From NCBI RefSeq assembly GCF_000192575.1, contig NZ_GL876933.1:62001-126000 (forward strand): a stretch of 64,000 nt of DNA, given 5' to 3'. How positions within the stretch are numbered: position 1 is the first letter of the stretch; each line of letters opens with the position of its first letter. Shown one piece after another: positions 16,877 through 25,199 of the stretch. Under the pieces are notes generated by a model that saw nothing but the letters and a program-made list of their open reading frames with translations, was not told the DNA's origin and ran no database searches. A program made the translations under genes and the position numbers. The stretch is from Novosphingobium nitrogenifigens DSM 19370. GTDB lineage: Bacteria > Pseudomonadota > Alphaproteobacteria > Sphingomonadales > Sphingomonadaceae.

Positions 16877-17913
16877 CGATGCCGCCCTCTTCCGTTTCCC
16901 CGCACTTTTCCAAGGACCATCCCACAATCGCCACCGGCAAGGTCGGGGTCCTGCTGCTCAATCTGGGCACGCCCGACGCGCCGGAACCGGGAGCGGTGCG
17001 GCGCTATCTCGGCGAATTCCTGTCCGACCGTCGCGTGGTCGAGATCCCGCCGCTGCTGTGGCAGCCGATCCTGCGCGGCATCATTCTCAACACCCGCCCC
17101 AAAAAGTCCGCCCACGCCTATGCGCAAGTGTGGACCGACGAGGGGTCCCCGCTTGCCTCCATCACCGTGGCGCAGGCGCGCGACCTGCAGGCCCGGCTGG
17201 GCGAGGCCGCGATCGTGCGACACGCCATGCGCTATCAGAGCCCGGCGGTTGCGAGCGAACTCGACGCCCTTGTCGAGGCGGGATGCGAACGCATTCTCGT
17301 CGCCCCGCTCTATCCGCAGTATTCGGGCGCCACGACGGCCAGTTCGCTCGACGCGCTGTCGCGCTGGGTACTCGAACGGCGGCGCCTGCCTGCGCTGCGC
17401 ACCTTGCCGCCCTATCACGACGATCCGGCCTATATCGGTGCGCTCCATCGCGACCTGTCGCGACAGATCGCCGCGCTCGATTTCACGCCCGAACTTCTGA
17501 TGCTGTCCTATCACGGCATGCCCGAGCGCACCCTGCACCAGGGCGATCCCTATCACTGCCACTGCCGCAAGACCTCGCGCCTCCTCTCCGAAACCTTTGC
17601 GCAGAGCCATCCGCACTTGCGCCTGGTGACGACGTTCCAGTCGCGCTTTGGCCGCGCCAAGTGGCTCGAACCCGCGACCGACGCCACGCTGCTCGACGAA
17701 GCGCGGGCCGGAACGCGCAAGGTCGTCATCGCCGCGCCCGGTTTCTCGGCGGATTGTCTCGAAACGCTCGAAGAACTGGCGATTCGCGCCCGCGAGGATT
17801 TCCTTGCCGCAGGCGGCAGCCATTTCGCCGCGCTGTCCTGCCTCAATGCCGGTGACGAAGGCATGGCCATGCTCGAAACGCTGGTACGCCGCGAACTGGC
17901 CGGCTGGATCTGA
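16873..17913 (+). CDS. hemH: Ferrochelatase
   Basis: 346 residues. It inserts Fe(II) into protoporphyrin IX, the last step of heme synthesis. Family marks: VGVLLLNLGTPDAP at the start, YPQYSGATTASS, the metal-binding His in LSYHGMPERT, FQSRFGRAKWLEPATD and PGFSADCLETLEEL with the conserved Glu. The Cys pair CHCRK in the middle is common in this family. ATG 16873 overlaps the upstream stop by ATGA, which suggests translational coupling; an alternative ATG lies at 16879. A decayed P450 tail follows 12 bases after the stop. Confidence 0.96.
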   Translation: MTMPPSSVSPHFSKDHPTIATGKVGVLLLNLGTPDAPEPGAVRRYLGEFLSDRRVVEIPPLLWQPILRGIILNTRPKKSAHAYAQVWTDEGSPLASITVAQARDLQARLGEAAIVRHAMRYQSPAVASELDALVEAGCERILVAPLYPQYSGATTASSLDALSRWVLERRRLPALRTLPPYHDDPAYIGALHRDLSRQIAALDFTPELLMLSYHGMPERTLHQGDPYHCHCRKTSRLLSETFAQSHPHLRLVTTFQSRFGRAKWLEPATDATLLDEARAGTRKVVIAAPGFSADCLETLEELAIRAREDFLAAGGSHFAALSCLNAGDEGMAMLETLVRRELAGWI

Positions 17914-17925
17914 GCCCCTCGCGGG

Positions 17926-18183
17926 ACTTCCCGATTCGATCCGATGCGTTTCACGCCCGATCAGGTCGCTGGCCGTCACCGGCACACGTAGGTGCCTTTC
18001 GGCGGCGGCGCGCACATGTGCCTGGGGCTGCATTTTGCAATGATGGTGATGAAAGTGCTGTTGCATCACGTGGTTGCGCGCTATCGCCTCGAACCGTTGC
18101 CCGGTCCCACCCATGACTGGCAACCGTGGCCGATTGCCCGCCCCCGTGACGGACTTCGGCTTGAAATGCGGCGAATCTGTTGA
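17926..18183 (+). pseudogene. Cytochrome P450 C-terminal remnant with in-frame stop
   Basis: Reading from 17926 gives TSRFDPMRFTPDQVAGRHRHT, then a TAG stop at 17989-17991, then in the same frame VPFGGGAHMCLGLHFA and about 50 further residues ending at the TGA at 18183. This is the end of a bacterial P450: the FDPxRF segment, the heme-binding FGGGxHxCLG loop with its Cys ligand, and the DWQPWPIARPRDGLRLE tail. Some 300 or more upstream residues, including the I-helix and ExxR, are missing. The hemH stop sits 12 bases before the homology begins. Likely a gene truncated by deletion and then broken by a stop. Confidence 0.82.
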
Positions 18184-18363
18184 CGATTGGCGCTTTGCCG
18201 CGTATGGGCGCCGCTTTCCTGCGGGCATGCCCGCCTGTCCTGACGCGCCCGGTTGCTGATGCTGCCGATCGCGGCTGGGGCATGAACCGGATCAACAGGC
18301 AGAAACCGAGATTGTTCGGACCGCGCCGAGCGGCCCGCCAGAGGACGAGAAGCGAAGACAGAC

Positions 18364-18624
18364 ATGGCCAACACGCCGCAAGCCCGCAAGCGCATCCGCC
18401 GCAACGAACGCCGCGCCGAAATCAACGGTGCACGCCTTTCGCGCATCCGCACTTTCGTGAAGAAGGTGGAAACCGCCATCGCCGGTGGTGACAAGACGAT
18501 CGCATCCGACGCGCTCAAGGCGGCGCAGCCTGAACTGGCTCGTGGCGTTGCCCGTGGCGTGCTTCACAAGAACACTGCCGCGCGCAAGCTGTCGCGCCTG
18601 ACCAAGCGCGTCGCTGCGCTCTAA
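18364..18624 (+). CDS. rpsT: 30S ribosomal protein S20
   Basis: 86 residues. This small basic protein binds 16S rRNA early in 30S assembly. It begins [21 protein letters not shown] and ends [19 protein letters not shown], the standard S20 pattern with three helices. Length is typical. It stands alone upstream of dnaA, as in many alphaproteobacteria, and is followed by a strong terminator at 18704. Confidence 0.98.
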   Translation: MANTPQARKRIRRNERRAEINGARLSRIRTFVKKVETAIAGGDKTIASDALKAAQPELARGVARGVLHKNTAARKLSRLTKRVAAL

Positions 18625-18661
18625 TTCAGGGTATTTTTACCATCATTCCCGAGTAGTCCCT

Positions 18662-18684
18662 GTAGACGCACTCAGTGCGTCTAC
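18662..18684 (+). other. Perfect 10-bp hairpin between rpsT and its terminator
   Basis: GTAGACGCAC (18662-18671) and GTGCGTCTAC (18675-18684) pair exactly with a 3-base loop. CCTGTA (18659-18664) and TACAGG (18691-18696) could form a competing outer pair. There is no T-run. It may stabilise the rpsT mRNA 3' end or assist the terminator 20 bases further on. Confidence 0.5.
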
Positions 18685-18703
18685 GCGGTTTACAGGACAA
18701 AGA

Positions 18704-18733
18704 GGCTGGCGTGTCGCACGCCGGCCTTTTTTT
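18704..18733 (+). terminator. Intrinsic terminator of rpsT
   Basis: GGCTGGCGTG (18704-18713) pairs with CACGCCGGCC (18717-18726), one G-T type mismatch, 3-base loop, then seven T (18727-18733). Confidence 0.9.
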
Positions 18734-19141
18734 CGCTCGGCCGATGTCACACTTGTCACAACTCCCCGTTCGGAAAAGTCTCGGTTTTATCGCGATTCGC
18801 TGGGGTCATTTTTGCAATATCGTTCAATTTCAATGATTTGAATGATTTCTGCGCCCCTCGATGAGTCAAGCCGGTTTATTTCAATTTCTTTTCGCTCCCC
18901 TGCTTGCGAATCCCGTGCGGTCGCCAATAAACAGGGGCAACGGAACACGGCGGGCAGCGCCGCTTCGGCGGAATGGCACCGTGCGGGGATCACACACATT
19001 CGCGGCGAATTCATATGAGCCGCAGTTTTGGCATTGGCCGCAAATTGGCCGGTGGCGCTTTCGCGTCGCCGGACAGGGAACAACTGCGCTCGCGTCCGGG
19101 GGGCGTTGACGTGAGCGTATCGGAAGGCGGGATCTGAAGAC
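18734..19141. other. AT-rich upstream region of dnaA, no gene seen
   Basis: About 400 bases with no convincing reading frame. 18780-18900 is clearly AT-richer than its surroundings (stretches such as TTTCAATGATTTGAATGATTT). It probably carries the dnaA promoter. I looked for DnaA boxes (TTATCCACA and one-mismatch forms) and saw none here, so there is no direct support for oriC at this spot. Confidence 0.5.
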
Positions 19142-20662
19142 GTGAAGATCGACGAATACATGCAAGGCGGTTCGGGCGGACGCGGCCAATCCCGCGGAAC
19201 CAGCGAACCCACGCCTTCGCGCAAGGGACGCGAAAGCGCCGCGCGCGATGGCGGGGCCGGTGAAGACCAGGACGCTCTGGATCTGGCCGCCGACTGGGCC
19301 GACATCAGCCAGGGCCTCAAGAAGGACCTCGGCTCGCAACTCCACAGCCAGTGGATCAAGCCGATTCAGGTCGGCAGCTTCTGCAAGGAAACGGGCACCC
19401 TCGACCTGTTCCTGCCCACCGAATTCTCGGCCAACTGGGTCGCCGACCGCTTTTCCGACCGCCTCTCGCTGGCGTGGAAGATCGCCCGTTCGGAAGTCCG
19501 TCAGGTCCGCATCGGCGTCCACCCGCGTCGCCGTGCCATGCCCGACTTGCGCATGCCCGGTGATTCGGCTCCGGCACCGCGCGCGGCAGCACCCGCACCT
19601 GCGCCGCTGCCGGTCGATCCGCTGACGGTCGCGACCGCGCACAACGGGCTCGACCCGTCGCTGACGTTTGCCGAATTCGTGACCGGTTCGGGCAACGTGC
19701 TCGCCGTCAACGCGGCCCAGCGCATGGCTGCCCTTGAAACGCCGCAGTTCTCGCCGCTCTACCTCAAGGCCTCAACCGGCCAGGGCAAGACGCACCTGCT
19801 GCATGCGATCGGCCATGCCTATGCCGCCGCCAAGCCCGGCGCGCGCATCTTCTACTGCTCGGCTGAACGCTTCATGATCGAATTCGTGCAGGCCATGCGC
19901 CAGCACGAGATGATCGAGTTCAAGGCGCGCCTGCGCAGCTTTGACCTGCTGCTGGTCGACGACATCCAGTTCATCATCGGCAAGGCCAGCACGCAGGAAG
20001 AATTCCTGCACACGATCGACGCGCTGCTGAGCGCGGGCAAGCGTTTGGTGGTTGCGGCCGACCGCGCGCCCCAGGCGCTCGACGGGGTCGAACAGCGCCT
20101 GCTGTCGCGCCTGTCGATGGGCCTCGTCGCCGACATCCAGCCTGCCGACATCGAACTGCGTCGCAAGATTCTTCAGCATCGCCTCTCGCGCTTTGCCGCA
20201 ACGGCCGTGCCCGACGACGTGATCGAGTTCCTCGCCCGGACCATCAACCGCAACGTGCGCGAGCTGGTCGGCGGTCTCAACAAGCTGATCGCCTATGCCC
20301 AGCTGACCGGCCAGCCGGTCTCGCTGCAGCTGGCCGAAGAACAGCTCACCGACATTCTCAACGCGAATCGCCGTCGCATCACCATCGATGAGATCCAGCG
20401 TGCGGTGTGCCAGTTCTATCGCGTCGACCGCACCGAAATGGCGTCCAAGCGCCGCGCCCGCGCCGTCGTGCGCCCGCGTCAGGTGGCGATGTACCTGGCC
20501 AAGGTGCTGACCCCGCGCTCCTACCCCGAAATCGGGCGCAAGTTCGGCGGCCGCGATCACTCCACCGTGATCCATGCCGTTCGCCTGATCGAGGAACTGC
20601 GCACGCGCGATGCCGACATGGACGGCGACGTCCGCACGCTGCTGCGCCAGCTCGAAGACTGA
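19142..20662 (+). CDS. dnaA: Chromosomal replication initiator protein DnaA
   Basis: 506 residues from a GTG at 19142. DnaA binds DnaA boxes at oriC, melts DNA and loads the helicase. Domain I follows a Gly/Arg-rich N-terminal extension of about 40 residues (WADISQGLKKDLG). Domain II is a Pro/Ala linker. Domain III has Walker A TGQGKTHLLHA (about 211-221) and Walker B LLLVDDIQF (about 268). Domain IV ends with the box-recognition signature GGRDHSTVIHA (about 468). An in-frame ATG at 19160 is an alternative start. dnaN and recF are not adjacent, as is normal in alphaproteobacteria. Confidence 0.98.
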   Translation: MKIDEYMQGGSGGRGQSRGTSEPTPSRKGRESAARDGGAGEDQDALDLAADWADISQGLKKDLGSQLHSQWIKPIQVGSFCKETGTLDLFLPTEFSANWVADRFSDRLSLAWKIARSEVRQVRIGVHPRRRAMPDLRMPGDSAPAPRAAAPAPAPLPVDPLTVATAHNGLDPSLTFAEFVTGSGNVLAVNAAQRMAALETPQFSPLYLKASTGQGKTHLLHAIGHAYAAAKPGARIFYCSAERFMIEFVQAMRQHEMIEFKARLRSFDLLLVDDIQFIIGKASTQEEFLHTIDALLSAGKRLVVAADRAPQALDGVEQRLLSRLSMGLVADIQPADIELRRKILQHRLSRFAATAVPDDVIEFLARTINRNVRELVGGLNKLIAYAQLTGQPVSLQLAEEQLTDILNANRRRITIDEIQRAVCQFYRVDRTEMASKRRARAVVRPRQVAMYLAKVLTPRSYPEIGRKFGGRDHSTVIHAVRLIEELRTRDADMDGDVRTLLRQLED

Positions 20663-20763
20663 GCTCCGCAGACTGCCCAAAGGCAGACCGGCGAAAGAGA
20701 CAGACGGGGGAGATGCAGGGGGTTTCCTCTCGCATTTCCCCCGTTTCTTTCTATCTAGCGGAC

Positions 20764-21522
20764 ATGACTCCCGACCGCCTCGACCGTTTCGCCCGCCATA
20801 TCGTGCTTCCCGAAGTCGGCGGCGCGGGGCAGGCCCGACTGACGCAAGCCCACGTCGTCCTCGTGGGCATGGGCGGCATCGGCAATCCGGCTTTGCAATA
20901 TCTTGCCGGGGCCGGAATCGGACACCTGACCCTGATCGACGACGATGTCGTCGAAGCGTCCAATCTCCAGCGCCAGACTCTGTTCACCCCTGCCGATCTC
21001 GGCCGGGCCAAAGCGGACGTCGCCGCCGAATGGGTGCGGCGTTTCGATCCCGAGATCCGGGTGACCGTCCATGTCGCGCGAATCGATACCCACAACGCCG
21101 CCGACCTGATCGCGGGCGCCGATGTCGTGCTCGACGGTTGCGACAACTTTGCCACCCGGCTTGCCGTCGCCGATGCCTGTGTCCGGGCCGAGATTCCCCT
21201 CACCAGCGCAGCCCTTGGCCGGTTTCAGGGGCAGATCGCCAATTTCGCCGGGCATTTGCCCGATCAGGCCTGTTACCGCTGTTTCGTCGGCGATGCCTTC
21301 GATGCGCAGGACTGCGACACTTGCGCGGATCTGGGCGTACTCGGCGCGATGGTCGGCACGGTCGGCGCGATGGCCGCGATGCATGCCATGCGCGTCCTGC
21401 TCGAAGGGGTTGCGACTCTGGGCGATCCGCAATGGGGACAGCTCCATCTGCTCGACGGCCTTGCCCCTTCGCTGCGCGCGATGCGCATCCCGCGCGACCC
21501 GGCCTGCCGTACTTGCGGTTGA
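20764..21522 (+). CDS. MoeB/ThiF-family sulfur-carrier adenylyltransferase (E1-like)
   Basis: 252 residues. It activates the C-terminal Gly of a ubiquitin-like sulfur carrier (MoaD or ThiS type) by adenylation. Seen: the nucleotide loop LVGMGGIGNPALQYLAGAGIG near residue 35, LIDDDVVEASNLQRQTLF, DGCDNFATR, and two zinc Cys pairs CYRC (about 172) and CRTC (about 249). It lacks the rhodanese domain found in some homologues. MoeB and ThiF cannot be told apart here because no moaD, moaE or thi gene is nearby. It is convergent with the sirtuin gene, 7 bases away. Confidence 0.92.
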   Translation: MTPDRLDRFARHIVLPEVGGAGQARLTQAHVVLVGMGGIGNPALQYLAGAGIGHLTLIDDDVVEASNLQRQTLFTPADLGRAKADVAAEWVRRFDPEIRVTVHVARIDTHNAADLIAGADVVLDGCDNFATRLAVADACVRAEIPLTSAALGRFQGQIANFAGHLPDQACYRCFVGDAFDAQDCDTCADLGVLGAMVGTVGAMAAMHAMRVLLEGVATLGDPQWGQLHLLDGLAPSLRAMRIPRDPACRTCG

Positions 21523-21529
21523 CGCGCGG

Positions 21530-22246
21530 TCAGGCGTCCAACAAGCCGTCCACCCAGGCCGGCACGATTTCACTGGCCGCTCCCAACCGGGTTTCATGGA
21601 ACCAGCCGGAACCCTGGCTGCGTTCGAGATTGAGTTCGAGCGTCGCAAGACCGAGTTCGCGCGCCAGCCGCACGAATCCCGCCGCCGGATAGACCGCGCC
21701 CGATGTCCCGATCGACACGAAGAGATCCGCTTCGCTCAGGGCCTCGTGGATCTCGTCCATGCGATAGGGGATTTCGCCGAACCAGACGATGTCGGGCCGC
21801 AAGGCGGGGACGCCGCAGGCCGGACAGGCCGGACGATGAATCAACGGCCCGTCCCAACGGCTGCGCGCATCGCACGCCGTGCACCAGGCGCTCAGGTGTT
21901 CGCCGTGCATGTGAATGACCCGCAACGATCCGCCGCGTTCGTGAAGATCGTCGACATTCTGGGTGACGAGAGTGACGTCTCCGCCGGGAACCCGCACCGG
22001 CCATTCCCGTTCGAGCCGCACCAGCGCGACATGCGCGGGATTGGGCAGCTTGGTCTGAACGGCGGCACGGCGCATGTCATAGAACCGCTGCACCAGTTCG
22101 GGATCGCGTGCGAAAGCCTCGGGCGTCGCGACATCCTCGACTCGGTGCTGTTCCCACAGCCCGCCGCCGTCGCGAAAGGTATCGATGCCGCTTTCGGCGG
22201 AAATCCCGGCTCCGGTCAGGATGACGATCTTGTGCGGTGTGGTCAT
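21530..22246 (-). CDS. NAD-dependent protein deacylase, sirtuin (CobB-like)
   Basis: 238 residues. It removes acetyl or other acyl groups from lysines, consuming NAD+. Marks: VILTGAGISAESGIDTFRD, TQNVDDLHERGG, the catalytic His in HMHGE, and a zinc site of two Cys pairs (WCTACDAR and PACPACG). Tyr and Arg of YDMRR match the YxxR pair that lets CobB/SIRT5-type sirtuins take succinyl or malonyl groups. The start ATG 22246 places the NAD-binding loop at residue 9; the frame stays open far upstream, but that part is not sirtuin. It is the downstream neighbour of the alcohol dehydrogenase gene. Confidence 0.93.
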   Translation of the reverse strand: MTTPHKIVILTGAGISAESGIDTFRDGGGLWEQHRVEDVATPEAFARDPELVQRFYDMRRAAVQTKLPNPAHVALVRLEREWPVRVPGGDVTLVTQNVDDLHERGGSLRVIHMHGEHLSAWCTACDARSRWDGPLIHRPACPACGVPALRPDIVWFGEIPYRMDEIHEALSEADLFVSIGTSGAVYPAAGFVRLARELGLATLELNLERSQGSGWFHETRLGAASEIVPAWVDGLLDA

Positions 22247-22344
22247 GGCCCCTTCATGCCAGAGCGACCGGGCTGCGGTCATCCGGGAAATGGGGCAAAG
22301 GGGCGCACGCCCCGGTTTCGCCCGGAGCGTGCGGAGTATGGCAA

Positions 22345-23397
22345 TCAGGCCGCCAGAGTCGCGATGTCGATCACGAAGCGGTAGCGGACGTCGCCCTTGA
22401 GCATCCGGGCATAAGCGGTTTCGATATCCGTCCCGGCAATCATCTCGATGTCCGACACGATCCCCTTTTCGGCGCAGAAATCGAGCATTTCCTGCGTTTC
22501 GGCGATCCCCCCGATCAGCGATCCGGCAATCGAGCGCCGTCCGAAGATGAGGTTGAAGACCGTCGGGCTGGGATGGGGTTCTTCGGGTGCGCCGACGAGG
22601 CACAACGTGCCGTCCCGCTTGAGCAAGGTGACATAGGCATCGAGATCGTGCGAGGCGGCAACGGTATCGAGAATGAAATCGAAGCTGCCCGCATGAGCGG
22701 CCATTTCCTCGGCATTGCGCGAGACGATCACGCCCGTCGCACCGAGCGCCAGTGCCGCGTCCCGCTTGGAGGGGCTGGTGGTGAAGGCATAAGTTTCCGC
22801 ACCAAGCGCACTTGCCAGCTTGATCCCCATGTGACCGAGCCCACCGATCCCGACGATGCCGACTTTCTTGCCCGGCCCGACGTTCCAGTGACGCAGCGGC
22901 GACCAGGTGGTGATCCCGGCGCAAAGCAACGGCGCGACCGCCGCCAGCTGTTCGCGCGGGTGGCTGACCTTGAGCACGAAGTCCTGATCGACGACGATCG
23001 CTTCGGAATAGCCGCCCATGGTATGCCCCGGCGCATCGGCACAGGGCGAATTGTAGGTCTGCACCATGCCGGTTTCGCAGAACTGCTCCAGCCCGTCGTG
23101 ACAGGCGCTGCACGTGCGGCAACTGTCGACCATGCAGCCGACACCGACAATGTCGCCCGCCTTGTGCTTGGTCACGTCGCTGCCGACCGCCGTCACTTCG
23201 CCGACGATCTCGTGGCCGGGGACGCACGGATAGATGGTGTTGGCCCATTCGTTGCGCGCGGTGTGCAAGTCGGAATGACAGACACCGCAATAGAGAATGC
23301 GGATGGCGACATCGCGCGCACCCGGTCCGCGCCGGGGAATCGTCATCGCCGCCACGGGCTGATCGGCCGCGGGCGTGCCAAGGGCATGAACCGTCAT
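22345..23397 (-). CDS. Zinc-dependent NAD(P) alcohol dehydrogenase (CAD/YahK-like)
   Basis: 350 residues. It interconverts alcohols and aldehydes. Catalytic zinc ligands are in YCGVCHSDLH and VPGHEIVG. The structural zinc Cys cluster is in DSCRTCSACHDGLEQFC. The cofactor loop is GIGGLGHMGIKLA near residue 185. YCGVCHSDLH and the LCAGITTWSPLRHW segment are typical of the cinnamyl-alcohol-dehydrogenase-like aldehyde reductases. ATG 23397 has AAAGGAAAA upstream. It is divergent from a LysR gene with an inverted repeat between them, so it is the likely LysR target. Confidence 0.93.
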   Translation of the reverse strand: MTVHALGTPAADQPVAAMTIPRRGPGARDVAIRILYCGVCHSDLHTARNEWANTIYPCVPGHEIVGEVTAVGSDVTKHKAGDIVGVGCMVDSCRTCSACHDGLEQFCETGMVQTYNSPCADAPGHTMGGYSEAIVVDQDFVLKVSHPREQLAAVAPLLCAGITTWSPLRHWNVGPGKKVGIVGIGGLGHMGIKLASALGAETYAFTTSPSKRDAALALGATGVIVSRNAEEMAAHAGSFDFILDTVAASHDLDAYVTLLKRDGTLCLVGAPEEPHPSPTVFNLIFGRRSIAGSLIGGIAETQEMLDFCAEKGIVSDIEMIAGTDIETAYARMLKGDVRYRFVIDIATLAA

Positions 23398-23444
23398 CGG
23401 TTTTCCTTTTTGCGAAAAGCAGGGAGAGAGGGAGGGACCGGTTC

Positions 23445-23477
23445 TAGGCGCATTGGCTTGTTTCGATAAGGCGCCTA
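23445..23477. promoter_or_regulatory. Inverted repeat in the LysR/alcohol dehydrogenase divergent region
   Basis: TAGGCGC (23445-23451) and GCGCCTA (23471-23477) are exact inverted arms 19 bases apart, in the 112-base gap between the divergent genes. The right arm overlaps the 8-bp palindrome AGGCGCCT (23469-23476). This fits a LysR-type binding region. Confidence 0.45.
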
Positions 23478-23509
23478 TTGAGACATGCACTTATGCTTGT
23501 GGAGCATGA

Positions 23510-24442
23510 ATGAGCGAAGCCGACCATGACCAGCTGCGCGCGTTCCTCGCCGTGGCGCGCGAACGCAGCTTCACCCGCGCCGCCGCCCAGCTGGGCATGT
23601 CGCAACCCGTGCTCAGCCGCACGATCGCCGCACTCGAGGCCCGGCTCGGTGTACGCCTGCTCAACCGCACCACGCGATCGGTGGCTCCAACGCTTGCCGG
23701 GGAACGCCTCGCCTGCGGGATCGCCCCGCATTTCGAGGCCATTGCCGGGGAACTCGCGGCCCTGAGCGAAAGTTTCACGCGCCCCGCCGGACTTGTCCGC
23801 CTGACTGCGGACGAGGATGCCGCCGAACAGGTCGTCTGGCCCCGCCTTGCCCGCATCCTGCCCGCCTATCCCGACATCGAAGTCGAGATCGTGGTCGACA
23901 ACGGACTGACCGACATCGTCGCGGCCGGGCTCGATGCCGGGATCCGTTCGGGCGACATCATCGAACGCGACATGATCGCGGTGCCGATCGGCCCGGACCT
24001 CACCATGACCATGGTTGCGGCCCCTTCCTACATGGCCGGGCGCACGCCGCCTGCACGTCCACAAGACCTGACCCGGCACCGCTGCATCAATATCCGCCTG
24101 CCCACGCACGGAGCGGTCTATGCCTGGGAACTGGGCCAGGGCGGACGCGAGACTCGCGTCCGGGTCGCAGGACAAGTGACGTTCAACACCGCCCGCCTCG
24201 TGTTGCAGGCCGCTCTCGACGGGTTCGGCATCGCGTTCCTGCCCGCCGGGCGAGTCGCCCCTCATCTTGCCGACGGGACGCTGGTTCCGCTGATGACCGA
24301 CTGGTCCGAACCTTATCCCGGCTATCACCTCTATTACCCCGGCCATCGCCAGGTTTCCCCTGCCCTGCGCGTCCTCATCGACGAACTCCGCTGGCGCCCG
24401 CCCGCACCGGCCCATGTGGCAGGTGAACCCGATTTTACTTGA
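23510..24442 (+). CDS. LysR-family transcriptional regulator
   Basis: 310 residues. N-terminal winged helix (DQLRAFLAVARERSFTRAA, then SQPVLSRTIAALEARLGVRLLNRTTR) and a periplasmic-binding-like effector domain from about residue 90 (GLVRLTADEDAAEQVVWPRL). The effector domain resembles the CrgA/PgrR-type subgroup. GGAG at 23501-23504 supports the ATG at 23510; another ATG lies 4 bases earlier in a different frame. It probably controls the divergent alcohol dehydrogenase; the inducer is unknown. Confidence 0.94.
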   Translation: MSEADHDQLRAFLAVARERSFTRAAAQLGMSQPVLSRTIAALEARLGVRLLNRTTRSVAPTLAGERLACGIAPHFEAIAGELAALSESFTRPAGLVRLTADEDAAEQVVWPRLARILPAYPDIEVEIVVDNGLTDIVAAGLDAGIRSGDIIERDMIAVPIGPDLTMTMVAAPSYMAGRTPPARPQDLTRHRCINIRLPTHGAVYAWELGQGGRETRVRVAGQVTFNTARLVLQAALDGFGIAFLPAGRVAPHLADGTLVPLMTDWSEPYPGYHLYYPGHRQVSPALRVLIDELRWRPPAPAHVAGEPDFT

Positions 24443-24500
24443 ACCGGCGCGCGCAGACGCCAATTCCCGGACACTGGACCGGAATTTCAACAGGCATATC

Positions 24501-25190
24501 GTGGCACAGATCCTGGTCGTCGAGGACGACACCGAGACCGCGGCGCTCATCCGCACCGCGCTGGAGGCAGAACATCACACTGTCGTCCATCTGGCCGACG
24601 GACGCACGGCGCTCGACCGGCTCGCGGCCGAACGGTTCGACGCGGCGACGGTCGATCGCATGTTGCCCGGCCTTGACGGGCTGACGCTGGTGGCGCGGAT
24701 GCGCGCACGCCAGATCACGACGCCGGTCCTCGTCATTTCCGCGTTGGGCGATGTCGACGAACGCATTGCCGGGCTGCGCGCGGGCGGCGACGACTATCTC
24801 GCGAAACCCTTTTCCCCTGCCGAAATGGTCACCCGCATCGAAGTCCTGCTGCGCCGCGCGCGCGACTATCCCGAAGACGGGTTCCTGCGCGCCGGCCCCC
24901 TCGAACTCGATCTGGTCAAGCGCAAGGCCTGGGTCATGGGCGAAGCGGTCGAATTGCTGAACAAGGAATTCCGCCTGCTCGAATTCCTGGTGCGCCATGC
25001 CGGACACGTCGTTGCCCGACAGGTCATTTTCGAACAAGTCTGGGGCCGCTATTTCGAAGCGAGCGACAATCTCATCAACGTGCACATCGCCCGCTTGCGC
25101 CGCAAACTGGAACGTGCCGACTGGCCCGCCCCGATCGAGACGATCAAGGGCGAAGGCTATCGACTGGCCGTTCCCGACCAGGATGCATAA
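24501..25190 (+). CDS. OmpR-family two-component response regulator
   Basis: 229 residues from a GTG at 24501, chosen because the receiver domain starts directly with AQILVVEDD. The acidic pocket is formed by Glu8, Asp9 and Asp10; the phosphoacceptor is Asp52 in ATVDRMLPGLDG; Lys is in LAKPFSP. The C-terminal winged helix has LDLVKRKAWVMGEAVELLNKEFRLLEFL and ETIKGEGYRLAVP. It lies 9 bases before its kinase gene and heads the efflux operon, which it probably regulates. Confidence 0.94.
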   Translation: MAQILVVEDDTETAALIRTALEAEHHTVVHLADGRTALDRLAAERFDAATVDRMLPGLDGLTLVARMRARQITTPVLVISALGDVDERIAGLRAGGDDYLAKPFSPAEMVTRIEVLLRRARDYPEDGFLRAGPLELDLVKRKAWVMGEAVELLNKEFRLLEFLVRHAGHVVARQVIFEQVWGRYFEASDNLINVHIARLRRKLERADWPAPIETIKGEGYRLAVPDQDA

Positions 25191-25199
25191 AACCGGTCG

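Noticed and set aside
14501..16927. 808-residue minus-strand frame opposite the Moco-family gene
   Set aside because: Composition is typical of an antisense shadow, and it spans a gene boundary with conserved proteins on the plus strand.
17992..18183. Short 63-residue ORF as an independent gene
   Set aside because: It is the in-frame end of the P450 remnant downstream of the TAG; it has no start signal of its own.
18734..19141. oriC next to dnaA
   Set aside because: AT-rich, but no DnaA boxes were found by eye; the location of the origin cannot be argued from this.
20764..21522. Assigning moeB or thiF as the gene symbol
   Set aside because: The sequence marks are shared by both and there is no neighbouring partner to decide.
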